NCBI GenBank assembly: GCA_036850595.1
Contig: CM072161.1
Span: forward strand, 11,739,905 to 11,803,904
Length of the DNA stretch: 64,000 bases
Source of the DNA: Rhyacichthys aspro
Taxonomy: Eukaryota > Chordata > Actinopteri > Gobiiformes > Rhyacichthyidae
Direction: 5' to 3'
The position numbers were made by a program, and so were the translations under genes. The notes beneath the pieces were generated by a model. The model was not told where the DNA came from and ran no database searches. It was given only the letters and a program-made list of their open reading frames with translations. Positions 60,260 through 64,000 of this stretch are shown here, in pieces. Every line of letters begins with the position of its first letter. Position 1 is the stretch's first letter.

Positions 60260-63200
60260 GCAGAGTCATGCTCCTGGTTTGGGCCTGATGGTGACCTGTT
60301 GTCTGGCTGTCATGTGTAAGAGAGATGTTAGGGAGTCATCAGTGATACAGGGAGGGTGAGAAGATTAAAGAAGGGAAATGGGGGATGGGAATCCACAGCC
60401 TGTGAACAGTGACCTGCTATATTGATATAAATGTGGTTCATGGCCTTGTATTGAACACTGTCCAGACATCCACTCAGTATACCCCCATTCTAGGTTCATC
60501 CAGTGGCTATAATAGGTAAAATTATATGTTGCCCTTTTCCTATTAATACTCATAGTGAAATAATAGGAAATAATAAACACTCATTCATTATCTTTTTTAG
60601 TTTAAACATGTCACTCAAAAAATAAACTCAAACTCAGTAGTGGTTGTTTAGATTAAACATTGCTATTTTTCAAACTACATTCATTGTTCATTTGATCCTA
60701 AGTAGTCACATAGCTAATGTATCATCAAAATGATGATGAATAATCAGTTAAAGAAGCTAATCTTTCTATAGGCTTTCTACATGTACAGAATACTTGTCCA
60801 TAGATCAGGGGGGCTGGTTGCTGCTGTGTAAGACGCTGAGCTACACAGTCTGCTGACATTATATATTCATCAGACCTTTACCTACACAGGCAGACATCTT
60901 GTCTGATTTGAATGACTTGCTCAGTGTTTTTGGTTTATACATACCTACATAGGTCTACAGAGTGCACATAATGGCAATGTGTAGGTTCTCTGTACACATG
61001 CAAATTTTATAAGCATTGAGATAGAGAATAGACACATAAGCTGTTGGCAAATGGACTGGTCTAATATACACCACATGCACATTACCTAATAGGTAACTGT
61101 TTTAAGTCTAAACACAACCACTTGTGTTCGGGCTTTTGAAGATGTTTACATTTTACATCTGGCATTTGTAGATGATATAATTTATTTGCATAGTCAAAAT
61201 ATTGTGTGAACTAACCCTGGAGAAGCTGAACTTTGTGACAATATTCTAATACCAATTACTTAATTATCCTTGTGTTTGTGTTTCTCCATTTTTCCATTGT
61301 CCACTGTAACCCAACACAGTTTCTCTTACTTCACCTCGGTGAACGGGTGAACCAAAGCTGCAGACACAGATCCTCATGTTGGCGAGTGGCCTGCGAACTG
61401 GGCTGACTGAAATATGATAGTAGGACACAGCGCACATACAAGTAGGCCTCCATCTGTTGAGGACTTGAGCCTGAATGAGTTATGTTTGTGGACAGCTCAT
61501 TGTTCACTATAGTGACCGTTTAGGTGGTGAATGGTGGTCTCTTGGTGTGTGTGTGTGTGTAAGGGCCATAGCTGTCTGAACCGAGCGCTACTCTTGCAGT
61601 AGGTGTGTCACAGCTACAGTCTGTGTGTCGTGGATTAGCATGTAGGATTGGAAGCCATCTGGCCATTTTGTCTGTGCACAGGGAGGGGGAGTAAGTGAGA
61701 GAGATGGATGGAGACAGAGAAAGACGAAACATTTACACACTGACACATTGACACAGCTCTGTCCGTAATCTCCCTACTGATGCCTGTTGCTAGTGCTGTA
61801 GTGGTTGCACGGATCTGTTTATGTATGTATTAATGGGGATTCACAAGAAGATTTAAAAAACAACTTTGGAAAAACTGTGAAAGCGGATATGGGATAATAA
61901 AGCAAGAGGTGGCAAAGCCTTCACAGTAAGACGATGGATAAGAAAGAAGACGTTCCAGATGGATAGAGAGAGTTAGAGACTGTGCTGAATAAAAGGATGA
62001 AATGTTGCGGAGGTAGAAGTGGGTTCAGATGGTTTAAGAGATTAACAAGTTTCCCTGGGTTAAGAGTTTAAAGAGTGTCGTCTGTAGTGGAGCAGAAAGT
62101 CTCACAAAAATCAAAAGCTAATGATGTGACCTCAAATGCAGCTTTTAACAATTTAATATTGTAGATTATTACAATATCATAGCGTTTTGTTTCACATTGA
62201 TGAGAAAATCGAGTCAATCGCCGCCCGTCCTGTTTCTCAGGTACACAGTCAGCTGAAACTCATACAGTTAATCCAACAATGATCTCAGATATCAGCTCAC
62301 TATTGGATACCAGCCGGGACGTAAAGCCCGGGCTGCTGTTTTAGCCACAGGACTGACTGATATTCCACGTACGTATAGGCTACTTCTGGTGCGTTTTACT
62401 CTTCAGTGTGAGGGCGTGAGCAGGTGCACCAGCTGGCACGGCAGACAGAAAAACCCCTCCCCTCACTGCCTCCACCTGGTACACAAACATGACCACCAAT
62501 GCCACAGGATTGAAAAAAGCTACAGCTACAAAGACAGATGTAGATTGTTCCTAAAATTCAAACAACAGACTTAGGATTTGATATTTGCGCTAGGCCAAAG
62601 TGTCTTTCTGTGTCTGTATACACACCTGCATGTATGTACTGTATATGTGAGAGAGAGCGGGACTAAATATTAAATGACAGATGAGCTCCTGGGCCGACCC
62701 AGCGGGGGAGTTTGGGGATGGATAATGCCTGGTAAAACGAGAGTGGATTGTGAACTGTGCGGAATAAATGGCTCCTCCTGAGTGTCAACTAACCTGCCTT
62801 CTTCCTCTTGCACTGTTTTTGAATAAAAGCAACATTAGCCATCCACCTGCGAGCCGGATAAGAAAATAGGGAGTATATTAAATACTGACACAATGCATTA
62901 TAAAACCACTCTGGCTTTGATCTGTGAGAGGACATGCTGTGCACTAATAAGAGACAGCACGATGTTATTTCACTGCAGGTTTTTATTAGCTTTGTTCTAT
63001 GTTTGCTCATAAAATGTGCATTTAAGTTTATTTTAAATGTTGTTTGTTTACATGCAGCACGTCTTTTTATGGCTGTTGTGTTAACTTGCCAGGTCCGTCG
63101 GTGAAAAAAAGGTTTTGCAAACAGATAAAGAGATGCATAGGTAGTGGTAATGGCTCAGTATGAAAGGTGGTCAAATGATTACTTCATCCATTTAGGTTTG

Positions 63201-64000
63201 CCTTTGATAATGTGTAATCATGCTCTAGTTGGCATATTATGAATGGGTATAAGCCTTTTACCAACATGATTAAAGGCTGTTTTCATAGCTTTCCCTGAGG
63301 CTTATGTGTGTCAGCCAAAAATAGAAGTTAGAGAAAAAAATGTCTGGTGTTTAATCTTTTCTACTACTGATTATGACTATTTATGGATGTGTCAGCCTTC
63401 ATCGTAGGCCTACATCTACATCTTTTTGGACACCTCTATTTTTTTGTAGTGTTAATAGTGATTTAACAAGAGCCTTTGTGTAGCTTTATCTGTAAAAAAA
63501 CACTGTAGGCCATATTTTCACATTTCAGCACAGCGACTTGTGTTCGGTCTACATGTTTGTTAAGTCTTTTTGTTTTGGGGGAATGTAGCTTTGCTAATGT
63601 TACGGACTGTGGTATTTGCTAATAAAAGTTTGCATTTTGACTGTCAATCACAAAATGAAGTATAGACGTTGGCATAATTACTGATAAAAGTCATTTTTGT
63701 GTGGATATATGTGAAACAGTGATTTTAACAACCAGTCTTTCTACTTTTGGCTTGTCTATTATAGATAATATATTGTGGCTCGTTGCATGACGCTGCATTG
63801 TCTCACTGCTCTGTGGCAGTGATGTGAGAAACTATTGTTTGCTGCAGTAACATGCTGACATCTGCGTGATTCTGATTTAAGGGTTTTGTGTTTTGTCTCT
63901 TTGGTTTTGTAATGTTTCTGGGTAAAACTTGTACTTTACTTAGACTTATCTTTCTTCAAAAAAGAAAGAGACAATTGTTAGTTCTATTCCTTGCATAATA
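60260..64000. other. Gene-free end of window
   Basis: No supported exon. It contains a GT microsatellite at 61544-61560 and otherwise unique AT-rich sequence. If the candidate exon at 60 kb is real, this would be intron. Confidence 0.45.
61544..61560. repeat. GT microsatellite
   Basis: Eight GT units following CTTG. Confidence 0.9.

Noticed and set aside
1..64000. CRISPR array, operon or prokaryotic mobile element
   Set aside because: Spliced vertebrate genes throughout. The only regular short repeats are spacer-free minisatellites.

Overview
This is nuclear DNA from a ray-finned (teleost) fish. The evidence is seven multi-exon, intron-containing protein genes with clean GT-AG junctions and short introns, a fish-type beta-defensin, a fish-type N-terminal module on a C2H2 zinc-finger gene, and fish-style SINE/MITE debris with many simple repeats. 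No prokaryotic, organellar or viral gene was recognised. All exon boundaries were derived by hand from reading frame, splice signals and known protein families, without alignment or transcript data.

Layout: (1) 24-12851 (+), a complete Kv-channel beta subunit (kcnab, best fit kcnab3), 14 coding exons, with an unusually long polyglycine stretch in the N-terminal domain. (2) 17181-18862 (-), a neu3-type sialidase. (3) 19854-23682 (+), xrra1, a leucine-rich-repeat protein in 16 exons, head-to-head with the sialidase. (4) 28020-31060 (-), chrdl2 (chordin-like 2), 11 exons, three VWC domains. neu3, xrra1 and chrdl2 are also close neighbours on human chromosome 11q13, which supports the names. (5) 32682-37060 (-), a C2H2 zinc-finger gene whose middle exon has been tandemly triplicated. 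(6) 38111-39974 (-), spag7. (7) 40417-43240, a probable non-autonomous DNA transposon that carries a 1.2-kb minisatellite. (8) 43708-44304 (+), a three-exon beta-defensin. (9) 47877-50846 (-), mepce, the 7SK RNA capping methyltransferase, with a CpG-rich promoter and 5' exon near 51.8-52.1 kb. (10) About 52-64 kb is mostly non-coding, with a 16-bp minisatellite at 54.3 kb and one unassigned candidate exon near 60 kb.

The genes are not a pathway or an operon. They cover channel modulation, ganglioside desialylation, a leucine-rich-repeat protein, BMP antagonism, transcriptional regulation, an R3H protein, innate immunity and snRNP biogenesis. I found no convincing new multi-gene system. The most unusual items are the minisatellite-bearing transposon with nested inverted repeats, the triplicated acidic exon of the zinc-finger gene, a CTG repeat occupying a kcnab splice acceptor, and a small upstream ORF that stops one base before the mepce start codon.
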